In this document: piece by piece, positions 1 to 6,472 of the stretch
How positions within the stretch are numbered: position 1 is the first letter of the stretch
Layout: every line of letters starts with the position of its first letter
Source of the DNA: Acidobacteriota bacterium
GTDB lineage: Bacteria; Planctomycetota; Phycisphaerae; WQYP01; JAJZKJ01
DNA length: 7,848 bases
NCBI GenBank assembly: GCA_021804195.1
Contig: JAJZKJ010000090.1
Coordinates: forward strand, 1-7,848
Direction: 5' to 3'
Translations under genes and position numbers: made by a program
The notes under the pieces: generated by a model
The model's input: the letters and a program-made list of their open reading frames with translations, nothing else
Databases searched by the model: none
Told to the model about the DNA's origin: nothing

Positions 1-851
1 GCCAGTTTCCGCGCCGGCGTCAGGCGGGGCTCGGCGGCGGCTGGCACCTCGAATCGCGCCACCGCGGGCGGCGCCGCGGCATCGACACGGCGTGGCGCGC
101 CATTGCCGGCCCAGGCAGTCACGGACTGCGCATGCACGCCGGCGGCGGTGGCCAGCAGCAGCGGCAGGGCCTTGGCATCCTGCTGCAGGTTAAGGTAGCC
201 GCGCGCCAGAATCAACTTCATGGCGGGCGAGCCGGCGCCGATTGCCCGCAGCCGGCGCATGGCGCGATGCGCCAGATGCGGGCGGCTGGACTTGCCGGCG
301 GCAATGGAGATGACATAGAGATAGGTAAAATTGGCGTGCATCCGCGGCCAGAGCGGCAGCAGGGTTGCCATCGCAGACCGGTAGCGGTAGCGGTAAAACA
401 GACAAAAGCCGAGCAAGGCGCGGGCCTGCGGCGATGCCGGCTGTTGCGCCAGAAAGCGCCGAAACTCGCCGGCCGCGCGCCGGTAATGGTTCAGGTGATA
501 ATCCAGCAGGCCGAGGTCCAGTTCGACTCCGGCCAGATGCGGCGCCAGCTGCCGGGCGCGCCGTAGATGCTCATGGGCCGCCGACCAGCGGCGCTGGCGC
601 TCGGCGATGACACCAAGGTTGACCTCCGCCCCGGCCAGCCCGGGACGCAGCCGCAGCACGGCGCGAAAATCGGTGCGGGCGCGGCGCAAATGCCCGGCCG
701 CCAGCGCGCGCTGGCCGGCGGCAAACATCTGGCGCGGCGAGTTGCGGGCCTGGTTTGGGCCCTGGGCAACCGCCGTGAAACATAAACAGACCACGCATAA
801 CGCTGGCAGACCAGCGTCATGGCAGAGACCATGCTTGTCGGGTCTTGGCAT
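1..851 (-). CDS. Exported tetratricopeptide-repeat (TPR) protein, partial (3' end outside window)
   Basis: Reading the minus strand from an ATG at 851-849 gives 283 codons without a stop, running off the left edge. A TAA lies two codons upstream in the same frame, so this ATG is the first possible one. Residues 13-29 form a hydrophobic segment ending in AVA before Q30, a plausible signal peptide with signal-peptidase-I cleavage. Four 34-residue helical repeats follow at about 42-75, 76-109, 110-143 and 144-177. They show the TPR pattern, for example NLGVIAE then a proline near repeat position 32 (RLRPGLAGA, QLAPHLAGV, AQQPASPQA). A further helical pair lies near 207-237 (SPAMKLILARGYLNLQQD), followed by an Ala/Pro-rich stretch. 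Repeat 4 and the following LYVISIAAGK region resemble exported TPR proteins of Acidobacteria that often sit near TonB-dependent receptors and ASPIC/FG-GAP proteins; this is from memory. TPRs mediate protein-protein contacts; the partner is unknown. It is transcribed divergently from the receptor gene. Confidence 0.85.
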   Translation of the reverse strand, partial: MPRPDKHGLCHDAGLPALCVVCLCFTAVAQGPNQARNSPRQMFAAGQRALAAGHLRRARTDFRAVLRLRPGLAGAEVNLGVIAERQRRWSAAHEHLRRARQLAPHLAGVELDLGLLDYHLNHYRRAAGEFRRFLAQQPASPQARALLGFCLFYRYRYRSAMATLLPLWPRMHANFTYLYVISIAAGKSSRPHLAHRAMRRLRAIGAGSPAMKLILARGYLNLQQDAKALPLLLATAAGVHAQSVTAWAGNGAPRRVDAAAPPAVARFEVPAAAEPRLTPARKL

Positions 852-1061
852 CGGTTAAGCGTTATAGCTATCTTGCCCCTATTCGAGTTTAGATGGTAGG
901 CCGCCGCGGCGCGCAAGACATGCTTTAGGGCATCCATAGAATGGGCAAAATGCTTTGGGCATAATTTATGTACTTATAGTAGATTATTTTCTTGACTTCC
1001 CGTGAGTACATAGTTTACACCGTTCCGGTAGGATTAATTCCGCCATGGATGGGGGGGATTT
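852..1061. promoter_or_regulatory. Divergent intergenic region between TPR and receptor genes; weak promoter candidates
   Basis: These 210 bases separate two divergently transcribed genes and must hold both promoters. The stretch 961-1020 is clearly AT-rich compared with its surroundings. For the receptor (plus strand), TATAGT at 975-980 matches a -10 box at five of six positions, but I see no good -35 box at normal spacing. TTGACT at 992-997 is a good -35 box without a convincing -10 box. For the TPR gene (minus strand), TATAAC at 866-861 matches a -10 box five of six but sits only 9 nt before the ATG, which would imply an almost leaderless transcript. An imperfect direct repeat, ATGCTTTAGGGCAT at 920-933 and ATGCTTTGGGCAT at 950-962, could be an operator. 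None of these is strong on its own. Confidence 0.4.
1051..1057 (+). promoter_or_regulatory. Purine-rich ribosome binding site of the receptor gene
   Basis: A run of seven G residues lies four bases before the ATG at 1062. It is not a canonical AGGAGG, but it is the only purine tract at suitable distance. Two earlier ATGs, at 1045 and 1049, are in other frames, so this site supports 1062 as the start. Confidence 0.5.
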
Positions 1062-4000
1062 ATGCGGGTGTGGATTGTGCGCTCAGTCGCGGCAGTGTTT
1101 GCATTGCTTCTCTCTTCCGTTCTCGCTGCCCAGGTCATCGGCCAGTTGACTGGCACGGTAACTGACACCAGCGGGGCGGTCATTCCCGGCGCCACGGTGA
1201 CGGTCAGCTCGGCCACGCAGAGCTTCCAGCGCGTGGTGACCAGCAACAGTTCGGGAAATTATTTGGTGGCGGCGATTCCGACCGGCACTTACAACCTGAA
1301 GGTGACTGCCAAGGGCTTCAAAACTTACGAGGCCAATGGCATCGTGCTGCGCGCTGGGCGCAAGGTGCTGGCGAATGTGGCGCTGACGGTGGGAGCGGTA
1401 ACGCAGCAGGTGACGGTCTCTGGCAGCTCCATTGGCCATGTGCAGTTGGAAAGCGCCACGGTCTCCAACACCATTACCAGCAAGCAGGTCAGCCAATTGA
1501 TGCTGAATGGGCGCGATTTCGCCCAACTGGTGACGCTGGTGCCGGGGGTGGTCAATGAGACCGGCTCGGATGAGGGCCAAGTGGGCATTTACGGCAATGT
1601 GAACTATGACATCAACGGCGGCCGCTCCACGGAAAACAACTGGGAAGTGGACGGCGCCAACGTCGAGGACAACGGCAGCAATGGCACGCTGAACGTCTAT
1701 CCCAGCGTGGACGCGATCGCGCAGGTGCGCGTGCTGACTTCCAACTACGGCGCGCAGTATGGGCGCGATTCCTCCGGCACGGTGCTGACCAGCATTAAGT
1801 CGGGCACCAACGCCTGGCACGGCAGTGCCTACGAATTTCTGCGCAATACCTCGCTAAACGCCAACAGCTATTTCAATAACGCCAGCGGCCAGCCGCGCGC
1901 GCCTTACAAGAAAAACGATTTCGGCTTCACCTTCGGCGGGCCGATTATCAAGAACAAGACCTTCATTTTCTGGTCCTCGGAGTGGCGGCGCCAGACTGAG
2001 CCGACCGCATTCAACATTCAGGTTCCATCGGCCGCGGAGCGGGCGGGCAACTTCAACGATGTCTGCCCCGCGGGGGGCTCCTTTACCACTCCCGCGAATC
2101 TGTCCGCTTTCGGCAATTGCCCGGTCATGCCCGGCGCCTCGCCCGCGGCAACCACGGGCACGGCGCCGGGACAGGCCGGCGGGTATTTCCCTAATAATCA
2201 AGTTCCCGTCAGTCCCGATGCACAGGCGTTATTACCCCTGATTTCCTCACCCAATTCCGGTTCGGGCGCGAACTCATTTTTTGTGAATACGCCCTCCTAT
2301 CCCACCAACTGGTATGAAACCTTGTTTCGAGTGGACCAGAACCTGGGGCCGAACTGGCACCTGTTCTACACCTTCATCCATGATTCTTGGAACACCACCG
2401 TCGCGCCGACGCTCTGGTCCTGGGCCAACTTTCCGACCGTGGGCACCAACTTTGCCGGTCCCGGCGTGGCCATGGTGGCCCATCTGACGACCACGCTCAC
2501 TCCTGATCTGACCAATGAATTCGTCGCCGGTTACACCACCGACCATATCGCGCTGACCAATACCGGGCCGATCCAGCGGCCTTCGAGCTTCACCATGCAG
2601 GGCATTTTCAAAAACGGCTACAAAGGGCTGTTGCCCGGCATCGCGCTCTGCTGCAACCCGCAGAATACTTTCGGCGAGGATACCGGCGACGAGCCCTGGT
2701 TCAATTCCAACCCGACCTATACCTACCGCGACCAGATGAACTGGATCGTCGGCGCGCATAACCTGAACTTCGGCGGCGAGTTTGATGCCGCGCAGAAAAA
2801 CGAGATGCAGGGCGGCGACATGCAAGGCTTCTTGTTTTTCTGCGGAGGCTGCTGGTCGGGCTCAACCGGCAACGGCCTGGCGGATATGTTGACCGGCGCC
2901 ATCAGCAGCTTCAATCAGGTGAATGTGCAGCCGAAATACTATGACCGCTATAAAACAGGCGACTTGTTCCTGGAGGATGATTGGCATGCCACGCCGCGGC
3001 TGACGCTGAACCTGGGCATGCAGGTGGACTTGATGGGCGCCTATTATGACGCCAAAAATCTACTGTACAACTTCGAACCTTCCACGTATCAAAAGAATGC
3101 GACGATCATCCATTCGGATGGCTCGGTGACAGGCAACCTGTATAACGGATTGGTCAACTGCGGCGTTGGCGGCCAGCCGCCCAGCTGTAACCGGAACCAT
3201 CTATGGAATTTTGCGCCGCGCTTCGGCTTTGCCTGGGATCCGACCGGAAGTGGCCGCACGGCCGTTCGCGGCGGCTATGGCATTTTCTACGACCATACCA
3301 ACAGCAACGACATCGTGGATAACATGCGCAATCCGCCGCTGCAGCTCAGCCCCACGGTCACCAATATCACCGGTTACGGCAGCGTTGCTTCGGCAGCCGG
3401 TGCGAATTTCCCGCTGGGTATCGGCGCTATCCCCGCCGTTGGCCTGTGGCCGATGGTGCAGCAGTGGAATCTGAACGTGCAGCATCAGTTCCTGCACAAC
3501 CTGGTGGGCACGCTGGCCTACGTTGGCAGCAAGGGCACGCACCTGGCGCAGAATATTGACCTGAACCAGTTGCATCCGGTTGCTTCGCTTGCCGGGTCGC
3601 CTTACGGCCCAAATGGAGGGTTAGCCGGGCAGCCGCTGAATTGCACCTACAATGCAACCAGTAACCCCAATCCATATTTGCAAAGCGGTGGCGGCACCCC
3701 GCCGAGCGCTTTGATGGGCAGTCCCAATCAGTGGATGATCAACGAATGGGTGGGCTGCGGCGGCAATGCCACATTCTTTGTGCCATACACCGGCTACGGC
3801 GGCATCACGCTTCTGCCGATGGGCGCCTACTCCAGCTACAACGCCCTGCAGGTCACATTGCACGGCTATGTCGGCAAGCTGTTCCTGCAGGGTACCTACA
3901 CCTGGAGCCATGCGCTCGATGACTCCTCCAGCCGCTACGATTCCAGCTATGTGAACGCGTACGACCTGCAAAATATGTATGCCAGTTCGAATTTTGACCA

Positions 4001-4538
4001 GCGGCAAAACCTGGGCGTGAGCTGGATCTACCCGTTGCCGTTCTTCAGCCATAATCCCTGGCTGGGCGGCTGGGAATGGACAGGCATCGCCTCATTCTTT
4101 ACTGGCAACCCGTTTACCGTTACCAACGGCAGCAACCACGGTGACAGCGCGGGCGTGGCCAACTCCAGCGGCACGGGATCATTCGTGGACTCGGTTGGCA
4201 ATCCTAACTCGGTTGGCAATTCTAACGCCGCGACGGCCAGCGCCAGCAAGCTGCTCTACAACCCGGCGGCTTTTACCTTGCCGGTCGGCCTGACATTTGG
4301 CGATATCGGCCGGAATACCCTGACCCAGCCGGGCATGGCCAACTTCAACATGGGCCTCTACAAAAACTTCATCATTACTGAGCGGCAGAGAGTGCAGTTC
4401 CGCTGGGAGACGTTCAACACCTTAAACCATACCGAGTTCTGGGGGATTGACGGCGGCCTGACCTCGACCAACTTCCTGCGCTCCACTGGGACGCATGAAC
4501 CACGCATCATGGAGCTGGCATTGAAATATATCTTCTGA
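1062..4538 (+). CDS. Oar-like TonB-dependent outer-membrane receptor with carboxypeptidase-regulatory-like domain
   Basis: A complete gene of 1158 codons, a normal length for this family. Residues 1-23 are a signal peptide (basic start MRVWIVR, hydrophobic core, then SVLAAQ). Residues of about 26-110 form a carboxypeptidase-regulatory-like beta-sandwich, recognised by GTVTDTSGAVIPGATVTV, SGNYLVAAIPTGTYNLKV and GFKTYEANGIVL. The plug domain follows at roughly 125-250, with LMLNGRDFAQLVTLVPGV, INGGRSTENNWEVDGANV and SNYGAQYGRDSSGTVL. The rest, about 260-1158, is a Gly/Asn/aromatic-rich beta barrel with GYGIFYDHTNSN near residue 746 and a C-terminal Phe (LALKYIF), as expected for BamA-dependent assembly. 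Such receptors use TonB energy to import large substrates, often oligosaccharides or peptides; the substrate here cannot be read from sequence, and no clear TonB box is seen. Ten cysteines fall outside the signal peptide, mostly in close pairs. The only other gene close enough to suggest a link is the divergent TPR gene. Some relatives act in adhesion (Oar of Myxococcus), so import is the likelier but not the only role. Confidence 0.93.
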   Translation: MRVWIVRSVAAVFALLLSSVLAAQVIGQLTGTVTDTSGAVIPGATVTVSSATQSFQRVVTSNSSGNYLVAAIPTGTYNLKVTAKGFKTYEANGIVLRAGRKVLANVALTVGAVTQQVTVSGSSIGHVQLESATVSNTITSKQVSQLMLNGRDFAQLVTLVPGVVNETGSDEGQVGIYGNVNYDINGGRSTENNWEVDGANVEDNGSNGTLNVYPSVDAIAQVRVLTSNYGAQYGRDSSGTVLTSIKSGTNAWHGSAYEFLRNTSLNANSYFNNASGQPRAPYKKNDFGFTFGGPIIKNKTFIFWSSEWRRQTEPTAFNIQVPSAAERAGNFNDVCPAGGSFTTPANLSAFGNCPVMPGASPAATTGTAPGQAGGYFPNNQVPVSPDAQALLPLISSPNSGSGANSFFVNTPSYPTNWYETLFRVDQNLGPNWHLFYTFIHDSWNTTVAPTLWSWANFPTVGTNFAGPGVAMVAHLTTTLTPDLTNEFVAGYTTDHIALTNTGPIQRPSSFTMQGIFKNGYKGLLPGIALCCNPQNTFGEDTGDEPWFNSNPTYTYRDQMNWIVGAHNLNFGGEFDAAQKNEMQGGDMQGFLFFCGGCWSGSTGNGLADMLTGAISSFNQVNVQPKYYDRYKTGDLFLEDDWHATPRLTLNLGMQVDLMGAYYDAKNLLYNFEPSTYQKNATIIHSDGSVTGNLYNGLVNCGVGGQPPSCNRNHLWNFAPRFGFAWDPTGSGRTAVRGGYGIFYDHTNSNDIVDNMRNPPLQLSPTVTNITGYGSVASAAGANFPLGIGAIPAVGLWPMVQQWNLNVQHQFLHNLVGTLAYVGSKGTHLAQNIDLNQLHPVASLAGSPYGPNGGLAGQPLNCTYNATSNPNPYLQSGGGTPPSALMGSPNQWMINEWVGCGGNATFFVPYTGYGGITLLPMGAYSSYNALQVTLHGYVGKLFLQGTYTWSHALDDSSSRYDSSYVNAYDLQNMYASSNFDQRQNLGVSWIYPLPFFSHNPWLGGWEWTGIASFFTGNPFTVTNGSNHGDSAGVANSSGTGSFVDSVGNPNSVGNSNAATASASKLLYNPAAFTLPVGLTFGDIGRNTLTQPGMANFNMGLYKNFIITERQRVQFRWETFNTLNHTEFWGIDGGLTSTNFLRSTGTHEPRIMELALKYIF
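4191..4226 (+). repeat. In-frame 18-bp tandem duplication inside the receptor gene
   Basis: Two copies of an 18-base unit (tcggttggcaaycctaac type) lie head to tail at 4191-4208 and 4209-4226, differing at one base. They encode SVGNPN and SVGNSN at residues 1044-1055, in a Ser/Gly/Asn-rich stretch likely to be a surface loop of the barrel. The frame is kept, so the change alters loop length only. Confidence 0.9.
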
Positions 4539-5095
4539 CCGGAACTGAGGGACTGAAACTTTGCGCAAGAATCTGTGAAAGTGCTCAATTGGCGTGGGTT
4601 GGAGAGTCCAGAGAGGGACCGGCTTCAGGCGGCTTTCATCCAGGTGTTGGTTAGGTGAGCCTTCCCTCCCATCGCATCGTGTCGGCGAGAGCACGCGCTT
4701 GAGCCGTGAAGGTGGCTCCAAGCGGGGAAGGAGTTGGAACTGTCAAAGCGAACGTAAGCCATGGATGGGATGAGGGATATGCGTTTCGGGAGGGAGATTC
4801 GGGGTACCCCGGAGTGCCCAGTGCGAGGTAGGATGAGGCCGACTTCAAAACACCAGGGGCTGTCCGGGTGTCGGCTCGGTGTCTTCCGGGAATTCTCCCC
4901 TTCACCTCCCTGCCAGCAGCCCAGACCGGGGAACGAGTTGGGGCCGGAAATAGCGGCTAGGAACACGATCCGAGGTGCGAAAACACTGGCGATCCCTGGC
5001 CTCCTCCGTCTCCGGCGGCCCGCGCGTCAACCAGCTCGACCGGCAGAAGTCCGGTAAAGACGCAGGCGCTTACAAATTCCTGCTCAGAGCCATTT
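4539..5095. other. Unassigned non-coding block between receptor gene and insertion sequence
   Basis: I see no convincing gene here. A minus-strand frame is open at 4966-4625 and a plus-strand frame at 4761-5057, but they overlap antisense, are rich in Ser, Arg and Pro, have no ribosome binding sites and match no family I recognise. The plus strand from 4681 to 4810 is purine-rich, with short stems such as CTTGAGCC...GGCTCCAAG near 4698-4723 and the palindrome GGGGTACCCC at 4801-4810. GCCGAC at 4839-4844 can pair with GTCGGC about 30 bases later. This could be a structured RNA or a remnant of a mobile intron, but I cannot name one. No clear rho-independent terminator follows the receptor stop codon. 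Confidence 0.35.
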
Positions 5096-5122
5096 TTAGA
5101 ACCGGTCTGGCTCTGTTGACAT
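5096..5122 (+). repeat. Left terminal inverted repeat of the insertion sequence (27 bp)
   Basis: Starts TTAGAACCGGTCTGG and ends GTTGACAT. All 27 bases pair with 6111-6085; pairing stops at 5123 on the inside and 5095 on the outside. CAGAGCC at 5085-5091, just outside, can also pair with GGCTCTG at 5109-5115 within the repeat, giving a small local hairpin at this end. Confidence 0.9.
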
Positions 5123-5403
5123 GCTAACCCAGCGGAAACGGCCTGAGCCGGTACAGATTGAAGGGTAAACCGAGCAACAGTGCTTGCCTGGTTTGGGTGG
5201 TGAAACTATGGCCTGGCGCACGGCACGTTAGTTTCCGTTTGACCGCTGAAAAAACGGCTTCGATTAAATTCCGCTGCCGGTATTGTCATTGCGGGAAAGC
5301 GGTTCGCATGAATGCCCGTATGCCGGAGGCGGGTTGGGAAGAGCGTCGCTTCGCAGGAATAATACTCTGGGCATGCAATTGATTCCGGATGAAAACATGG
5401 TTT

Positions 5404-5521
5404 TGTCAAGGTCGGCTTAATTTTCCCTAAAACATCGGTTGAATTTTCCCCACCCCCCAGAAGTCATGCATGGTGCTCCGGGGCTCCGGCCGAAGCGGAG
5501 CCCAGCGCCGCGGAGCGGCGC
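5404..5521. mobile_element. Nested insertion remnant inside the transposase, with ends like an IS21-type element
   Basis: This stretch interrupts the transposase reading between HPIA (about 5522) and NHVFIRN (5402). It begins TGTCAAGG and holds two near-identical 15-mers, CGGCTTAATTTTCCC at 5413-5427 and CGGTTGAATTTTCCC at 5436-5450, exactly 23 bp apart. Repeated binding motifs spaced by about two helical turns after a TGT end are typical of IS21-family termini, and I recall similar TTAATTTTCCCC/TTGAATTTTCCCC ends in such elements. Two perfect GC-rich hairpins follow. No transposase gene of its own remains, so this is a leftover end or a small non-autonomous derivative. Its right boundary is estimated from where the transposase reading resumes. 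Confidence 0.55.
5481..5521. repeat. Two adjacent perfect GC-rich hairpins
   Basis: The first stem pairs GGGCTCCG (5481-5488) with CGGAGCCC (5496-5503) around a 7-base loop. The second pairs GCGCCGC (5505-5511) with GCGGCGC (5515-5521) around GGA. They are separated by one base. They could be a bidirectional terminator-like structure or part of a repeat family carried by the nested insertion; no T-run follows on either strand. Confidence 0.85.
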
Positions 5522-6084
5522 GATTGGATGGACTTCATGCACCCGTTGCGGCAAGCTGGCGCAGTCATTCCAGGGGCCGCGACGCACATCTTGGGCCAAG
5601 ATGAATTGCCGTTGGATGTCCACCGTAAAAAGCCATTTCAACCAGTGCCGCCACGATGCTCGCTGACCGGTGTGATCTTGCATGCGGCGAATGAAATCGC
5701 TGCGGCTTGGCGCCTTTCGCCAAGCCGGTCGCATCCACCGCCCCCGTGCGTCTTTGTCGTTTTCCGGGCATGTGTTTGACCACGGCCTGCAAAACCCGCC
5801 GCAGGTCGCTGGGTTCTAAAAGGCGAACCTCCGTTTCGCGATAGGTCCAATCTTCATAGCGCATCAGGCATAAGATCGCCAGCAACTGTGGCTGCGTGAA
5901 TTGATGTTTGCTGAATTTGCTCCGGTATCGTGGCAGGACCTGTTCGCTGACCTGCAAGGTCAGTTCTGCCCACTGGACCCACCCAATTTCGGCCATATCC
6001 CATCCAGAGATCGCCCGAGCCCATTGCTATTGAACCCATGAGGCCGCTTGCCTTTAAAGTAAAATCGACCTCTGTGTACCCAAG

Positions 6085-6111
6085 ATGTCAACAGAGCCAG
6101 ACCGGTTCTAA
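6085..6111 (-). repeat. Right terminal inverted repeat of the insertion sequence (27 bp)
   Basis: Exact reverse complement of 5096-5122. It lies 88 bases upstream of the transposase start codon, leaving room for a promoter inside the element. Confidence 0.9.
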
Positions 6112-6237
6112 CAGCGAGCATCTTCTGATCCGTGTATTCGAGGAAGCGAAAAGTATTGTCTCCTGTTGCGGTCTGTTACCCAGAATTGCGCTCCGTCTAA
6201 ATTGGTGCATAGTGGCTGAGTGGACCGCTGGTTACGA

Positions 6238-6403
6238 CACGTGAGGGATCCTCCGCCTCCCTGCTTCCGGCATCCGAGGGGCGGCGGCTTGCCTTCTTGT
6301 GCGAAAGATACGGCGTCGTTCACACCCAGGGAGACTTGGGGGGACTTCGGGGACTTGGCTGGGGAGGTCAAAGGCAGAGCTACCACTGGCACGTGAGGGG
6401 TCC
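6238..6403 (+). repeat. 14-bp direct repeat pair, CACGTGAGGGRTCC
   Basis: CACGTGAGGGATCC at 6238-6251 recurs as CACGTGAGGGGTCC at 6390-6403, with one mismatch, 152 bp apart. The span between them contains the G-rich arm at 6333-6356. Confidence 0.75.
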
Positions 6404-6472
6404 CAAGGCCCGTCATTTCTTGTATCCTCTGTTCCGGCTCCCTGATACAAAGTCCCCAATGTCCCCCAAGTC
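6333..6472. repeat. Long imperfect inverted repeat with G-rich left arm
   Basis: The left arm at 6333-6356 (GACTTGGGGGGAC, then GGGGACTT) is nearly the reverse complement of the right arm at 6450-6472 (AAGTCCCC, then GTCCCCCAAGTC). They differ by one indel and a two-base mismatch block. The loop of about 93 bases contains a second, perfect inverted repeat, TTGTATC at 6420-6426 and GATACAA at 6444-6450, directly abutting the right arm. The left side also has G runs at 6329-6331, 6338-6343, 6349-6352 and 6361-6364, which could support a G-quadruplex with one long loop. Another AAGTCCCC at 6509-6516 lies outside. Confidence 0.7.

Larger units (their letters stand above)
5124..5996 (-). pseudogene. 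Transposase relic (DDE, IS4/IS5 type), broken by deletion, frameshift, insertion and nonsense codon
   Basis: Four pieces of one protein can be followed on the minus strand. Piece 1 starts at ATG 5996-5994 with WAELTLQVSEQVLPRYRSKF and FTQPQLLAILCLMRYEDWTYRE (cited in part), the N-terminal domain of this group. It jumps from LRRVLQ to AVVKHMPGKRQRRTG near 5780, where relatives usually have about 25-30 more residues. AVDATGLA follows, with the first catalytic Asp at 5735-5733. Between about 5730 and 5702 the reading frame shifts by one base. Piece 2 then reads SDFIRRMQDHTGQ, TVDIQRQFILAQD and RRGPWNDCASLP down to about 5522. Unrelated sequence fills about 5404-5521, where the second catalytic Asp motif (ADxEFD) should be. 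Piece 3, back in the first frame, reads NHVFIRNQLHAQSIIPAKRR, then an in-frame TGA at 5288-5286 where a CGA Arg is expected. The last piece reads QYRQRNLIEAVFSAVKRKL, with the catalytic Glu at 5261-5259, and ends PFNLYRLRPFPLG at TAG 5126-5124. Confidence 0.85.
5096..6111 (-). mobile_element. Degenerate insertion sequence, DDE transposase of IS4/IS5 type
   Basis: The element is bounded by perfect 27-bp inverted repeats at 5096-5122 and 6085-6111 and is about 1.0 kb long. The transposase relic fills the space between them on the minus strand, and its TAG stop (5126-5124) lies one base inside the left repeat. The dinucleotide TA occurs just inside both outer ends (5097-5098 and 6109-6110). If that is the target duplication, the element proper is 5099-6108 (1010 bp) with ends GAACCGGTCTGG...; IS5-family members often duplicate TA or a 3-4 bp YTAR-like site. 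I found no longer flanking direct repeat. The transposase is broken several times, so the element cannot move by itself, although its ends look intact and could be mobilised in trans. Confidence 0.85.

Noticed and set aside
132..937. Several open frames on both strands over the left 900 bases
   Set aside because: They overlap the TPR gene in other frames and give Arg/Pro/Ala-rich sequence without domains; the TPR frame has signal peptide and four regular repeats.
1083..1820. Long minus-strand open frame (245 codons) under the receptor gene
   Set aside because: It lies entirely antisense to the well-supported receptor, has a His/Arg/Ala-rich composition typical of shadow frames in GC-rich genes, and matches no family I recognise.
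4539..4620. Rho-independent terminator after the receptor gene
   Set aside because: Only short or imperfect stems such as the TTGCGCAA palindrome at 4561-4568 are present, with no following T-run.
4625..4966. 113-codon minus-strand frame after the receptor gene
   Set aside because: No ribosome binding site, odd Ser/His/Pro-rich sequence, overlaps an equally open plus-strand frame, and no family recognised. Kept only as part of the unassigned block.
4539..5095. RNase P, tmRNA, 6S or group II intron identity for the unassigned block
   Set aside because: I could not find the signature segments of any of these RNAs (such as a domain V hairpin or the RNase P core), so no name is given.
5469..5474. 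CATGGT at 5396-5401 and 5469-5474 as a target-site duplication of the nested insertion
   Set aside because: Six bases can match by chance, the second copy lies inside the inserted segment, and the transposase reading does not resume beside it.
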